64,000 nt of DNA from Chionis minor (lineage: Eukaryota > Chordata > Aves > Charadriiformes > Chionididae): contig VZSF01008154.1 in NCBI GenBank assembly GCA_013398295.1, positions 328,683 to 392,682 of the forward strand. Direction: 5' to 3'. A model generated the notes under the pieces. That model was not told the DNA's origin, did not search any database, and saw nothing but the letters and a program-made list of their open reading frames with translations. The position numbers and the translations under genes are program-made. The first letter of the stretch is position 1. The number at the start of each line of letters is the position of its first letter. Below are positions 13,411 to 25,601 of the stretch, piece by piece.

Positions 13411-14629
13411 GGCATTCTGATACTGAATGGATGGTCCCTGGTGGACTTGTAGTGTGGGGGACTTTTCTTATAGTTATGAGCCACATAGGAGTAGGGGTGC
13501 ATTAGCTGTCACAACCTTTGCTTCCTATTCTCCCCAACAAAAAACACAGCCGGGGGATTTAATTTAGGGTTGCTCGGTCCTTCACCCATTCCTAGTGTTA
13601 AAAATCCACGCCTGGTTACCACTTTTAACCTATAAACCAAAACATTAAACCCTCCAGCATGGTAAGCGCTGAATATAAATCTTCGTTTGTATCCTTGAGA
13701 CCGTTATACACTGCCTAAAATGTTACAGGTGATGCATTAAACGTTAGAAGTGACGCATTAAAATAAATTTACCTGTTTTTCCCGCTTAAGCACTTTCAAA
13801 CCAACTGCCTCTGCATCCTCCTTTTCAAGAGCTCTACAGCCAGTTTGTTTTTTCCCCTCTCCCCATAGCGAATGGTTTCAGCACCCTGGCAGGGCACCGA
13901 GTCACCAGGGTCACGGAGCAGGATAACAAACGCCGCCTTTGTGCGGATCGCTCGGAAGGCAGGGGGAGCCGGGCTCGCAGATACAATACCGTCAGGGCCA
14001 GCCTCCCTCACACAATATGCCCAGTATTCAGAGCACCGATAGCATGAACTCCTTCACTTTGACAGAGGCTTTTCAAAGTCCAAAGCTCTTCTCAACGTTT
14101 TAAGTTAATAAAAAAAAAAAAGCCTAAAAAAAATGCTCTTGTGTTTAACTGGAGCTCTAACATTACAAAGCCCAATTCTGCAGACTCTTTGAAACCATCG
14201 GTACCATTTACAAGAAGAGCAACTGTGTCTAAATAGTCATTTGCTCTCTCTTCCTCCTACCCCTAAGCATCAAAGATACTTTAATAGGTTTTGAATAGTT
14301 TAAATCGACTGTGTACTTACAGCTGTCTACCTTAGAGGATGACGTTAAGTTTTGTATTACCACCAAATTAATTGTCTCGCAAATTCCAATTAAGTCTTTG
14401 GGAATGGGGTGGCAACCCAATATTCTTTTTTTATACATACACACAATACATATAAAGCTACAGTGCAGTATTTTGTGTTTGGTTTCATTTACTAACGTAA
14501 TCATCCATCCTCTTAAAAGCCCTAAAGCACAAAAGTCTAGTACCCGAATCCAGGGTACCTGCTGAAGTAGATCGAAGCATTAGTAGCAAAGTCATCTATT
14601 TAATCCTTTAGGGAAAGGGAAATAGAATA

Positions 14630-14659
14630 TTTCTGCTCCTCCAAAGAGAGGAGCAGAAA
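14630..14659. repeat. perfect inverted repeat (12-bp stem, 6-nt loop)
   Basis: TTTCTGCTCCTC at 14630-14641 is followed by a 6-base spacer and its exact reverse complement at 14648-14659. The same 12-mer occurs again in direct orientation at 14782-14793. A stem-loop could form in RNA or single-stranded DNA. It is too short for a microRNA precursor. Confidence 0.85.
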
Positions 14660-17600
14660 AAGAGCTTAAAAAAGACCTAGCAAGAGAGAAGAGCTCGTGA
14701 CATCTTTCTTCCAGAGCAGCTCTCCAAATTCTCCTGCCTTACCATCTTTTTGCAATTGATATATGGAACACCCAGTTGAAATTTCTGCTCCTCACATAGA
14801 ACGGTAGTGAATTAATTCCAGTTTTGCTTAATGAAATCTAAACATCGAGCTAAAGATTTCATGGGAAAAGCTAGAAACCATTTAATAAGTGCTGCACTGA
14901 CGTCAGCCATTACGAGATGTCTGTTTTGACGCAAGTAGATGGAGTGTAACAGCAGTATGGTTGCACGATGCAGCTCCACCTCCGCTTAATCGTTCATCAG
15001 TGAAGGCACCCACCAACTTCGTTCCGGCTAGCTGATTGTCACAGGCTTGCTACCAGGTTTGTCTGAAACATCTCACCTCCAGAGTTCTCATTCAGAAGCG
15101 GACAAAATCATTCTGAATCACTTCTTATTCTTCCTACCCTGGAGGAATTATTTCACAAGTCCTCAAGGAGAAGATCCTTGGGCAAGACATCCTCCTATCG
15201 CCCCGACCCCTCGTCATCTTTTGGCAGTTCCTTTTGTTTGTTTGGGTTTGGGGTTTTAGTAATGCAAGAGACAAGACTTGCTATAGTTGATCCTATTTCT
15301 ACAAGCATCGCACCAGAAGCTTTAAGGATCAACACCTCATCGTGCCCAACACAGACACAACAGAAGACCATCTCTGCTCCAGAAGCTTGGAATCCAGCAC
15401 TGATTCTAGACTGCAATAGGTCAGTGACAACAAAGGACGAGAAAACGAGGCGGCACTGTTTGACATCACCACAAACAGACAGGGTTGAACACACAATACC
15501 GTAAAACAGACTCACCAAGATGGTTTCTCTACAGAAACTACAGTAAAACACCATCGAAGAATGCTGGCCAAAAAAGAAATGGCTTTGCACATATCTGCGT
15601 ACAAGGAAAGCAGAAGGCAAACACTTGTAACTTGTGTTTAAAGGGGAACGAATAAGTTTGTATTGTGATCTGATTTAAGAGAGAAGTCAACAGTTAATAA
15701 ACAAAGGATATTGCTTTGAAGTGGGGAGGGAAGAAGCTCTGAAGAACTCAAAAAGTGATACCTGTTGTATTTCACATTAGAGGAAAAACCAGAGCCAGCA
15801 GACATTAAAATAACAGTAGAGTCAGTTTTGTGTTGACACTTTGCTTTCATACTACACCAAAGGACTCGTTTTCGCAAAGACAACCAACCGTTGCATTCAT
15901 CACCATGGTAAAAACTTGAACAAGAGCTGTGAGGATGACCACGAAAGCCACACGTCAAAAATGCCCAAAACATTCCAGTTTTATGCACATAACTGGGATA
16001 AATTCATTCAAGTCCAGCCTGCCACTAAAAGATGCGTACCTACAAAGAAACACTCCCACCCCTAAAGCAAGATGTGCTTAAATCACAGGCATAAGTGAGT
16101 TATTGCAGGAAAATAAAAAACCAAAATAGATTAAGAGTGGAGACATTAAAGATGAAGAAGCAGTGAAAGGTCTGCTGTAGTCCTGTCAATAAAATAATCC
16201 AAATGTAGTCAAGGTGTCTCGAAGTGGCTAAGATGAATTTCAGTTTGGACTAGAGACCCAACGTTGTAAATGCCTCAATGTCTTCTACACCTTTTGGGCC
16301 TCCACATTACGCAATAGTCAGTTTTAAAAGATGATTATGTAAAATTGGCAACTATTTCTCAGACTGTTAGACCTTAAAGCCCCAAACCTGCCATTTTCTC
16401 TCCAACAATGACATTCCGAAGAGAGGTAGGTTTCATTCATCGCTACATCAAAGCTAATAACTAGTGGAACATGAAGCCAAACGAGGATCTCCGTAAAGCT
16501 ACCCAGTCACGGAAAAAGGGGCAGTACCAACGCACAGTAGTGGAAAAACCGCATCTGCCTTCCTCTCCTGCTGCAGTCCTGATCCAAGGTGCCGACCTTC
16601 ATCCCTGACAGGGAAGCAGCAGCTTCAGCACCGGAGCAGTCGTGTCAGAAAACAAATCCCACAGAGAGGATTCTCTGAAAGTCCTCCTGGATTTTCAGCA
16701 ACAGCCAGCGCAATGGTGTTTCTTGTTTGCCTACACTATACAGCGCAGAATTCGGACCGTGATGTTGTACACGGGAGAAAGGAAAGATAAAGAATAAAGG
16801 GAACGTTAATGTCAGAATCAATCTGACATTCCTCATGTCTCCAAGTAGGGTCAGAGACTAGAGATGCTCATTAATGGCCAGTAATTAGATAATTGTCCAC
16901 CATAAACACACACCCTTGCTTCCACTGAGAGCACGGAGAGATTAACGCTGGGAAAAAAGTCTTTGCAGAAATGACTGCTAAGTCACTCACAAATTATTGA
17001 TAAATTAGCTTATAGCATTAACGTGTTTTGGCGCATTTTCTGAGACGCCCCGCTAGCTTTCTCGCTACGTGACCCAAGATGATTTTCGTACTGGCTCTCA
17101 GGCCCAGCGTCCTCTGATGACCACGCTCCTGGTACTGCAAGGAACTCCTGAGCCCCACGGTGACAGCACGGCTTATTGTGACACTCACCGGGTGCCAAGC
17201 CTCCGACTTCAACATATGCTTTAGGAAATGAGGCTGAAGGACACGGAGTTGGGGGCCCTACTTGCGAGGCGAAATTATCTCAGCAGTCATTTTCTTTGCC
17301 TTCCTTTTTGTTTTTAATGCTACATGCTCAAGAGGCTTTAGCTAGCAGTCTTATTTAATTAAGGTGCTGATCTAATTATTTTTTTTTAAAAAAAAAAGAA
17401 TATAAATGTAGCTCAAAAAAATAATCTTCCTTACTGTGTCTGGCTAGACTTACTGCCTGCTCCGTGCCGAGAAACTGTAGGGAAGCAGGAAGGGATGACA
17501 CCTCATGAAGCAAAGGGGGCAATGGCAGAAATTACTGGTTTATTTTAGTTATATTAATCTCCCAAAGCTGGCAGCTCCAGCAATTCCTGAACAGATAAAA

Positions 17601-17760
17601 TCCAAAATCCAAGGAAGGTCACAGAGCTCTCTAGCTGAGTGAGAAGGAATGCCAGCCAGTCATTTAGATAGGTCCTGCCTGTATTAAGGACTTTTAGTGC
17701 TCTTTGGCTGACAGGCATAAACGTTTCACTCCCCTCACTAGTTATTGAGCCACTAGGGTA

Positions 17761-17796
17761 TTATACAAATTATTATATAAATTATATATAAAAATA
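17761..17796. repeat. AT-only low-complexity patch
   Basis: About 35 bp of nearly pure A/T made of TTATA and ATATA units. No flanking LINE tail is visible. Confidence 0.6.
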
Positions 17797-18429
17797 CAGC
17801 CAGGAGGACGGCTCCACACCACACAGGCTTGAGAATTAAGCCATTTCACGACCTTCAGGCCAACACTTTCTTGTTGACTATGAAAAGCCTAGTGAGGGAA
17901 GTTTCCTTACACCCTGGGGAGGTGTAAAGGGCAAGCGCCGTAGGGCAAAAACAGGGATTAATGTGATTATTTTTCATCAGTCTCATTTTTTCTTTCTATA
18001 TCTTTTAATTCATTATTTTTAGGTGAGGAGGAGGGGGAAGAACCAGGGGTCCCCAAAGGACACTCATAACTCTTATTTCCTTCAATAATGAGAAGGGGGG
18101 GAAAACACCCAGGGGTAAGAAATTCAGATTAAAACCTCCAGCAGCTCACTTTTTCTTTTTATTATTATTCCTCCTAGAGTATAAAAGGAGGAAATCTTTT
18201 CCTAAGACAAAGGTGAGGAGGATGAATAGGGGCACAAAAGGGAAGGAATATGTCGGCAGCAGTAACGCCTCCATTTTTCTCAAAAAAACAGAGTTTCAGG
18301 GGGGAAAAAAAAACCACTGAAAACCATCCCTTAGAACAAAAGCGGAACAATCTGCTTGAGCTAAAGGCCGCATGTGTTCCTCTTATGTTTCCTGGTGGAC
18401 AAAGGAGCTGTCATCCACCTGCTCCATCA

Positions 18430-18700
18430 CAACAGCCTGCCCATGAGCTGTCGTATCCGAAGGCGGATCCGCCTGCCTCCCCTGGTTTTGATCCATCCAC
18501 AGCAGGAACGAGCTGCGCTCCATGAGGTTATCCCGCGCTTTCAGCAACGCTTACTGTATTCGCTGGCACATTCCGCCGCAGGCCAGTGGCCAGCCCGAGG
18601 CCGGGAAGCGGAGCCAGCATGGAAGTCTGCCCGGAAGCAGCAAAGGCGGACATGCCCTCCCGCCCCACTGCACAAAGCCGTCGGCGCAGCAATTCACACC
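18430..18700. promoter_or_regulatory. small CpG-rich block with 14-bp palindrome
   Basis: CpG density is clearly above that of the flanks (for example 18455-18475 and 18525-18695). It contains a perfect 14-bp palindrome, AGGCGGATCCGCCT, at 18461-18474. Open frames run through it on both strands, as is usual for GC-rich DNA with few stops, and none is recognisable. It may be a regulatory element or a non-coding first exon. Confidence 0.3.
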
Positions 18701-19165
18701 CATAATTTCCAGGCCTATATTTGGCCCTAAATTGGCAAAATTCAGGGCAATGGCCATAGCTCGTGGATGGCACTGCTCCCCCCGCCCCGTACTCTTCGAG
18801 ATTCACTCTCTACATCTGGAATTTGGTGGAAAACACACACAGGGGCGTTGTTGTCCCCCCCACGACCATTTGACTTGGGTTTAAAACAGAAGGTTCTACT
18901 GGAAGGTGATCTATTTGCACTTTGCTTGCATTTCTTTAAAAATAAAATAAATGATTGAATAACCTGCGAGAAGAATGGCCCCAAAAGCCAAGGCCAGCAT
19001 GAGAAAGTACCACGCCTGGGACTTCCTGCACGAAGGAGAAGATGCTCAACTGGATCTCATCTGGTTTGGGATGAAGCAGAAATTTGGCAGAGCATGGAGG
19101 CTGACATGTAATAGTCCAGATTAAAGGGTTCAAAACAACCTCTAATTCAAAAGCTACCTATTCTT
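18701..19165. other. unique sequence, no gene seen
   Basis: Transition from the CpG-rich block back to AT-rich DNA, ending at a CR1 tail. I see no supported feature inside. Confidence 0.55.
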
Positions 19166-19414
19166 AGAATCATAGAATCACTTGGGTTGGAAGAGACCTT
19201 CAAGATCATCGAGTCCAACCATAACCTACACTGCCAAAATCACCACTAACCCATGTCCATCAGTACGTCTGCCCGGCTTTTAAATACCTCCAGGGACGGC
19301 GATTCCACCACCTCCCTGGGCAGCCTGTTCCAATGCTGGAGAACCCTTTCGGTAAAGAAGTTTTTCCTAATATCCAACCTAAACCTCCCCTGGCACAACT
19401 TGAGGCCATTTCCT
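19166..19414 (-). mobile_element. CR1 LINE 3'-end fragment
   Basis: The plus strand starts with AGAATCATAGAATCACTTGG, the inverted CR1 3' tail, and follows the same 3' segment as the copy at 12.6 kb with few differences. Similarity stops after the shared GAGGCCATTTCCT motif, so only about 250 bp of 3' end were inserted or survive. The close match to the copies at 12.6 and 30.3 kb places all three in one subfamily. No functional protein is encoded. Confidence 0.93.
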
Positions 19415-19457
19415 TATGCAAGTCATTAAAGAAAAACCCAAAAGCTAGGATGTGCGC

Positions 19458-19475
19458 TTTTTTTTTTTTTTTTTT
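19458..19475. repeat. poly-T tract (18 T)
   Basis: An uninterrupted T run about 45 bp beyond the truncated end of the CR1 fragment. It may be an A-rich insertion target or chance low complexity. Confidence 0.85.
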
Positions 19476-20868
19476 ACAGATTAAAGATCAAAGAAAACAA
19501 AAAAGACTGGAGAGGACAACACACACAGAGAAACGTAACCCAGAAAACACCCTGATTTGTCCCGTGTCCTGTAATAAACCAACTTTCTCAAATTCCTTCT
19601 TTAGCGAGGGGCGTGGGGGAGAAGAACAACATGGAGAACCTGGAAGATTTGGTCCAGAGTTCTGGAACAGCAAGAAACATTCCCAGAGACCTTGGATTTG
19701 ACAACGGTACCATTAACTACCACAGCAGAACTTCAGAAACATGGGAGAATGCATGACTAAGCACTAGGTACCCTGCAGAAATAAATATTTTGCGTTAACC
19801 AAAAAAAAATATCTGTTTAGGTAAGTCTATTACCTTAAAAAAACATGTGCACATCTGGCACAAGAAACTCAATAACCAGGGTCATACCAAAGACCCAGAC
19901 ACCATTTTCAACCTCATTTCGCTCTCATATCTTAATTTCTGAAGCAGAGTCACCACTCTGCAGCCAGACAGCTTCCTCCAGAGCTCCTCGACACAGCTTT
20001 TTTCCCCCCCCTCTCTTTTAAACTTGCTTTTTTAACGAAGAAAATTAGGCCAGAAGTTATATTTGTAAACAAAACAAATCAGGATTTCAAAACCCCCTAT
20101 CTTGAAAATGATGCAGTGCCACGGGCGCAATTTCTAGGCTTTATTGAGAGCCAAAAAGTCCGTATTTTTCCACATTAAGAATTGCCGACAGATGTTCTCC
20201 CCTCTGTTGTTAAACAAGCCTCGATAAAAACGCACTCAAAGTCTTAACAGAACTGGCTGTACCCTACGTAGGGTTTGCATTTGATCTGCTGAACGCCCCC
20301 CCAGGCTTTTTTGTCTGCTTGTTGTAGCACAACACATGTTTGGTACCACAACAGCTGACAACCAGTTTGGTGTTTTGGTTTGGTTTTGGGTTTTTTTTCC
20401 CCCCTGTTTGCAGAAGCTTTATGATTCAACCTGAACCAAAAGCATTTGTCCTGTCGCACGGCGGCCAAGAAGAGCGAAGCAGACGAGGCCAGGAGCGTTG
20501 TCAGCGCCAGGCTGAAAGAATTTGGTAGAACAAAAGCTGGATTTATCTTGCTGGGAGCCAGGGCAGGGAAGGAGCAGCGTATCTTTGTGAAGGCACAAGG
20601 GGAAAATTTCAAGAGGAGAAGAAAATGAACGCAAGAGAATATTTTCGTTACGGTTAAGCCAGAAAAATAACTGTTCTTTAGTGACCGGCAGGACGCTCCT
20701 GCCAGCACCGTCGTCACAGTTTTGACAACGTGAAGCAAACCTTCATGTCCCTCTTTCAAGTGTTACTAAGATGGATGAGGATACCCTCTGCACTCTACTG
20801 CTACATCGTTATATTTCCGGAATAATAAGCATCGCCTGATATCCGGTCATATTGAGCAACAAAGCTGC

Positions 20869-20888
20869 AAAAAAAAAAAAAAAAAAAA
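20869..20888. repeat. poly-A tract (20 A)
   Basis: An uninterrupted run of 20 A. The sequence before it has no clear polyadenylation signal or gene-derived body that would mark a processed retrocopy. Confidence 0.85.
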
Positions 20889-21502
20889 GATTAATCAGAA
20901 TGGATGGCAGTCTGCAAACTGCAGAGACGATCGTCCGCGATATTCTATTAGGACTTCAAATTCCTTAGAATTCATACCAAAACATGTTGTAGCTCTTCTA
21001 GCTAGTACGCCAGAGAGCACATTATAAAAAAAGAAAGCCAACACACCACTAAAATAAAGGAAGTCTTCATCATTTCGCATAGCCACCGAGATTTCTTACT
21101 CTTTGTACCCTTTTGGATGATAGTCGTTCATTCCAAAAGATTTACACAGGGAAAGTCAGTTCAGAAGAAAAATAAACCACCCATATAGGCAAGAAAAAAA
21201 AAATCAAGTTGGAGGCTTACAGGAGTTCAAACTCCCACCAGCAAGTGAAAAAACGCACAGCTCCCATTAAGGAGCTTTGCTAATTTACGTCAGGCTAATG
21301 CGGTCTCATCATTAAGCCCTAACTCGTTGAGGGGATACTGGTGCAAGAGGAAGGAGCCCCACCAGGGAGATGATTTAGAAAGTCAAATTATGGTTCCAAA
21401 CTGCTACAAATTGGGATGGGAGGAAGGACTAGAAACACAACTTCTTGAAACGAGACTGTGAGAGACAGCCTGAAAAACAAGGCAGCCCAATTAGAGAATG
21501 TT

Positions 21503-21558
21503 CTACGTGAAGATTATCTAATCTCACGTGAAGATTCAGAGTTTCACATCCACGTGAC
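21503..21558. promoter_or_regulatory. cluster of three CACGTGA-like E-box motifs
   Basis: ACGTGAAGATT occurs at 21505 and again 21 bp later at 21526, where it is preceded by C to give CACGTGA. A third CACGTGAC begins at 21551. CACGTG is the core bound by bHLH-leucine-zipper factors such as USF, MYC/MAX and MITF/TFEB. Three in about 55 bp is denser than expected, but no promoter is visible nearby. Confidence 0.3.
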
Positions 21559-22555
21559 TGAGAGAGCAGGAAACTAAAGGTTTTGAGTTAGCAAGAGAGC
21601 GGACACTGACAGCGTTGCCTTGATGCACCGATACGCCCTCGCGTCGTTTTAAAGCGACAGTTTAAATCTCCCCCAGGTTTAATTAACTGGCTGCCAAAGG
21701 TCACAGAAAGAGGTGCCTGGATTTTGCTTGGAGTGTGCTGGAATTGCTGGCTCTCTGGCACAACGCAGCCCCGGTTTTGGCGCTACTACATTGAAATCTG
21801 CCTACAGCCCATTAACGAACTGGAGTCCAGCCCTGCGTGAAGTGTTTCAACATTCACTCCAACTGTGCTGAAGGAATTTCCCTCATTTGCTTCCCTCCCT
21901 CGCTAATTAGAGCGCCACTAGAACAAAGCATGGCCTTTTGAAAGCCCCAGCATGTCCTCAAGTTCTGCTAAGTCAGGGAAAGGTACCGGATAGCTTGATC
22001 CCCTCATCTCCGAGAATCAGGCTGGTAGCAGGTCAGTATTTATTCTATTTAAACAACATTCACAGCCTTTTTGTAACTTGACCACCTACAGGCACCAATA
22101 TCCATCCACACTCCATCTCGCCCTTCATCCAGGAGAGACAACAGTTGATGAACATGCAGCTCGTTAGAACCTCAACTCACTTCTGTAGGCACCTGGCATA
22201 CATTTCATGTGGACACATCTCCGAGCACAGGGAGGCACAACACAATACCCAACCACACTCCTCCAGAGTACCTTGCCGAAAGCGCACCTTTAAAAAAAAA
22301 TTAATCTATTTAAAAGCCTCAATACAGCATTTAAGCATTTGGAACCTCCCTGCACCCGCAGACCCTTCAGCTTTGGAACCCAGGCCCACCAAAGTGGCCC
22401 TCACCTTTACAATGCGACAGGCTCACCAACTTTTATAGGTTTATTCTTGGTTTCGAATGGGAGAAATGGAGTTTTAGAAGAAACGTCAGAACCAATTCAG
22501 GAATGCCTTTCCATTTAGTTTATCCTGAGCGACCAGAAAGCCACCTAAAATCTGA

Positions 22556-22572
22556 TTTTTTTTTTTTTTTTA
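22556..22572. repeat. poly-T tract (17 T)
   Basis: An uninterrupted T17 followed by A5. No associated element is seen. Confidence 0.85.
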
Positions 22573-24454
22573 AAAATGGGGAAATTAGTTTTCTACTGGA
22601 TTGTGCGATGCCATAACCGTGGCATGCTTTACTTGCATCCAAGGAAAACACTTGCTGTGCTTCCGGTTGCGCAGTGCCGCACGTGTCTCCGAGTTCAGCT
22701 GCGCAGCAGGCGAGGGAGAAGATCCATAGCCCAGGGCTGATCCTCTCGCCACTAACATCCTCAGCGGATCATTCCTCCCAGTCTTCCATCGCCTGCTGAA
22801 GCAGGGGAAACCTTCCACCACTGTCCTCTTGTCAACAGAGGCATCGCTGCCTCTGGTTGTACTGGTTTCCATTAAGCAGCATTTTACAATAATTAGCAGA
22901 GTACACAAACCACTGCATTTAAGTAGAATACTTGGCAAATTGTGATAATCATAACACAATTTATTTCCAATGCCTTCAGACTGAAAAAAAAATTAATTTC
23001 CCATTTAATCCATTTTTTACACCTGCAGCAACAACTTTACGCTCAAAAATTACACTTTATGAGAAGGACTTGAAACGCAGTATCTTTGCTGTTTTGCAGT
23101 GATGTTCTCCAAGTAGGAGCATGGTGTATTTGAATATTAAGACAATGTTGTGTGCCTGCATTTTAAAGCACAGAAAACTAACAACCAGTGGATAAAATTA
23201 ACACGGTCCACATTTACAAAATAAATACAAAATATTTAAAGACACCATTTTAATTTATATTAGTTTTCACGGCTTGCTTTGCCAAACTGATATTTGAACA
23301 GTGGGCTTCACTTGTGCTGCAGTACAAACCAATACTCTTTTGTAGGCTCCTATTTTTTTTTTCCAACAACTTGACAAAAAATTATATAATTCTTACATTA
23401 TTAACGAAATCCTACGCTTCTGAAAGCAAGCTTTTTTCTAGGATACAATACAGCCAGCCTAGTCAGGAGGAAAACTAAAGCTGAATTTCTTCTAGATGTT
23501 TTATAGCATCAGTAAATCGGCATCAATACCAAAAAAAAGCACTAGGCTTGCCTCTAAACACCTTACGGACCAACGTGTGAATGGAGACTTGGGGTGGGAG
23601 AAGCAACAAGAGCAGAAGTAATATCAATAAGGTAATAACTGCTACAACCACATCTTTCCTTAGCATACAAGATGCATTTTATTTTCCTTCTGTCAGTAAT
23701 TTAAATATTTGCAAGCAGGTCAGGTTTTGTAGACTTGACACCAGAATTCCAGCAGCCTCTTCAGAAGGGTAGCCAAATCCCGGGGCCAGCCAAGGGAAAA
23801 AGAGACCGAAAGCCAGGATGGCAACCAAGGAGCAAAGGCGGTCAGGTAACAACAACAGTATCGGGCCAAAAAAGCTAAGAAAGGATAAAGCTGGCAATGT
23901 TTTATTTCTCTTGAGAAGTGGAAAACCAGGAGCAATTCCACCCAAGTCACCAGCTGCACCTCACAAGCCAGGCAAGCGCACCTCCAAACTCGCTTGTGTC
24001 ACTGCTTTATTTCCCATTTTCCCCAAAAAACCTGCACCGCTTACTTCTCATTTTAAAAATCTTTTGAGTACCCACCCAGAATAAATCTTAATGAATCTCC
24101 TCTTAAGTTAACATGAACATTGCAGACAGAATATAACTGACGATACATAACTTCAGAATATTTTTTTTAAACAAGGGAGAATATTTCTCTAAAACCGATT
24201 CTGCATTTCACCAGTATTTCTTCTTCAGTTCCTTCTATATATTTTTTCAGCATTGTGGAAAAAAATTGGGACTTTAGAGTACAGCTGCTTTCATTAGCAT
24301 TTCAGAAATTAAACTTCTGAACTGTATTGGACCGGAGACCTGCCCAAATAATCCCAACTCTTCTTTACCCCGTTGAAACACACACACAAATGACTGTTCA
24401 TCTGTCTCCTCAGACGCATCTCTTCCATTAAAATCCTTAATTGTGAGTTTCTTA

Positions 24455-24600
24455 ATCACAGTCCTAGAATCCCAGGTTGGAAGGCACCTCAAGGATCATC
24501 TGGTCAAACCTTTCTTGGCAAAAGCAAGGTCTAGAGGAGATAACCCTCACCCTGTCCAGCCAAACTTTAGAAGTGTCCAATGTTGGGGCATCCACCAGAA
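24455..24600 (-). mobile_element. CR1 LINE 3'-end fragment, older subfamily
   Basis: The plus strand carries TAGAATCCCAGGTTGGAAGG followed by sequence matching another CR1 3' end in antisense: an ACCTCAAGGATCATCTGGTC block and a GTGTCCAATGTTGGGGCATC block. It differs clearly from the three young copies in this window, so it belongs to a different, probably older, subfamily. About 145 bp remain. The adjacent plus-strand frame is an antisense shadow. Confidence 0.85.
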
Positions 24601-25308
24601 TTCCACCTTTGTAGGCTTCCCCGCACATATATATTCATGTATCTCAGCTTGCCCTGCAAATCTATCATGCAAAAAGATTATCTCAAAGAAGGACATGCAG
24701 CCAACTTTTGAGAGTGCCTGTAGGGTTTTTTTGTTTTTTAGAAAGAACACACACACCTACAGGTCTCAAACAGCTGTTTTGGATAACCTCCTCATTACCA
24801 GTAACAGAAAACCCTAATCCCACCCATCAGACACTGGCTTTACTTTTAAACTCTTTCTTAATGTTCTGCATTCATCAAGAAGGAACTTCTATTAGAATGG
24901 GTCAAGAATTTTTCCCACAAATTAGTTGGAAAATTCAAATTGGTTAAAACTAGCAGAACTTCATCTCGTTCTTCAGTTTTGACAAGCTAATATATTCCTT
25001 CCTGACCGACTTGGGAATGGTTGCATGAATTCAAGACAGCTACAGAGTAAGAGTGAACTTGGTAGATGAAACAGTTCCTTAATTGTTAGTGTGGAAGATC
25101 AACTTTTACCTCTGTTTTGCTACTCTGGAATGTCTCCAGAATCTCTTCCACATCGCTCTTCAACATTTGGTTGAAAGACACACCGTTTTCAGGTCACAAA
25201 AAATCGTTCTTTATGCAGGTCTATCCCTCATAATCTCACCCATCGACCCTTAGTAGATACAAAGAGACATTTCTCTCTCTATCTCTTCCACTATCCTTTG
25301 GCGGGGGG

Positions 25309-25309
25309 N
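25309..25309. other. ambiguous base (N) after a G run
   Basis: A single N follows GCGGGGGG, so the G-run length was probably uncertain in the assembly. Confidence 0.95.
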
Positions 25310-25587
25310 CCTTTTATTTAATCAGCATAAAAGAGTAAACAGAGTTTGACATTTCTCAGGAAGACGGCCCTTAATGGTTTTGGTTTAATATTACAAGTCT
25401 GAACCTGAACTCAAAATGCTCTAAAAATAAATTTTAAATTCACAAGAGTTGCGGTCTGTAATGCCGCCGCAGGACAAGAGCTTGTCATAGCAGCATCCCA
25501 GATGAAAGCTGTCCATTTCTACGTCAATATTTGCACCTCTAAAGGTCCTCAGCTGGTGATGGGACAAGATGACAGCACTCATGTGCC

Positions 25588-25601
25588 TTTTTTTTTTTTT
25601 T
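25588..25601. repeat. poly-T tract (14 T)
   Basis: An uninterrupted T run with no associated element visible. Confidence 0.85.

Larger units (their letters stand above)
13411..18429. other. AT-rich unique sequence, no gene recognised
   Basis: Nothing recognisable as coding or as an RNA gene. Features inside are a perfect short hairpin (14630-14659), an adjoining T/A run near 17379-17397, and an AT-only patch near 17761-17795. A 45-nt segment at 17189-17233 (minus strand) is bounded by good splice-like sites and is discussed as a finding. A TATAAAAG motif at 18180-18187 precedes the CpG-rich block at 18.43 kb, but similar motifs occur elsewhere by chance. Confidence 0.55.
19476..24454. other. 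AT-rich unique sequence, no gene recognised
   Basis: No exon or RNA gene is identified. The largest frame (171 codons, minus, 20244-20759) overlaps plus-strand frames of similar quality and matches no family I know. A cluster of CACGTGA-type motifs lies at 21503-21558. From about 23500 down to 22940, minus-strand sequence is AT-rich and carries AATAAA (plus-strand TTTATT at 22960-22965), giving it a 3'-UTR-like look without proof of transcription. Confidence 0.5.

Noticed and set aside
18180..18187. TATAAAAG as a TATA box before the CpG-rich block at 18.43 kb.
   Set aside because: Similar TATAAAA motifs occur near 4358 and 7813 without any gene context. The distance to the CpG block is about 250 bp.
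20244..20759. 171-codon minus-strand frame and a 60-codon plus-strand frame rich in Lys, Arg and Ala (20446-20628).
   Set aside because: They overlap on opposite strands and neither has a recognisable domain or a plausible transcript context.
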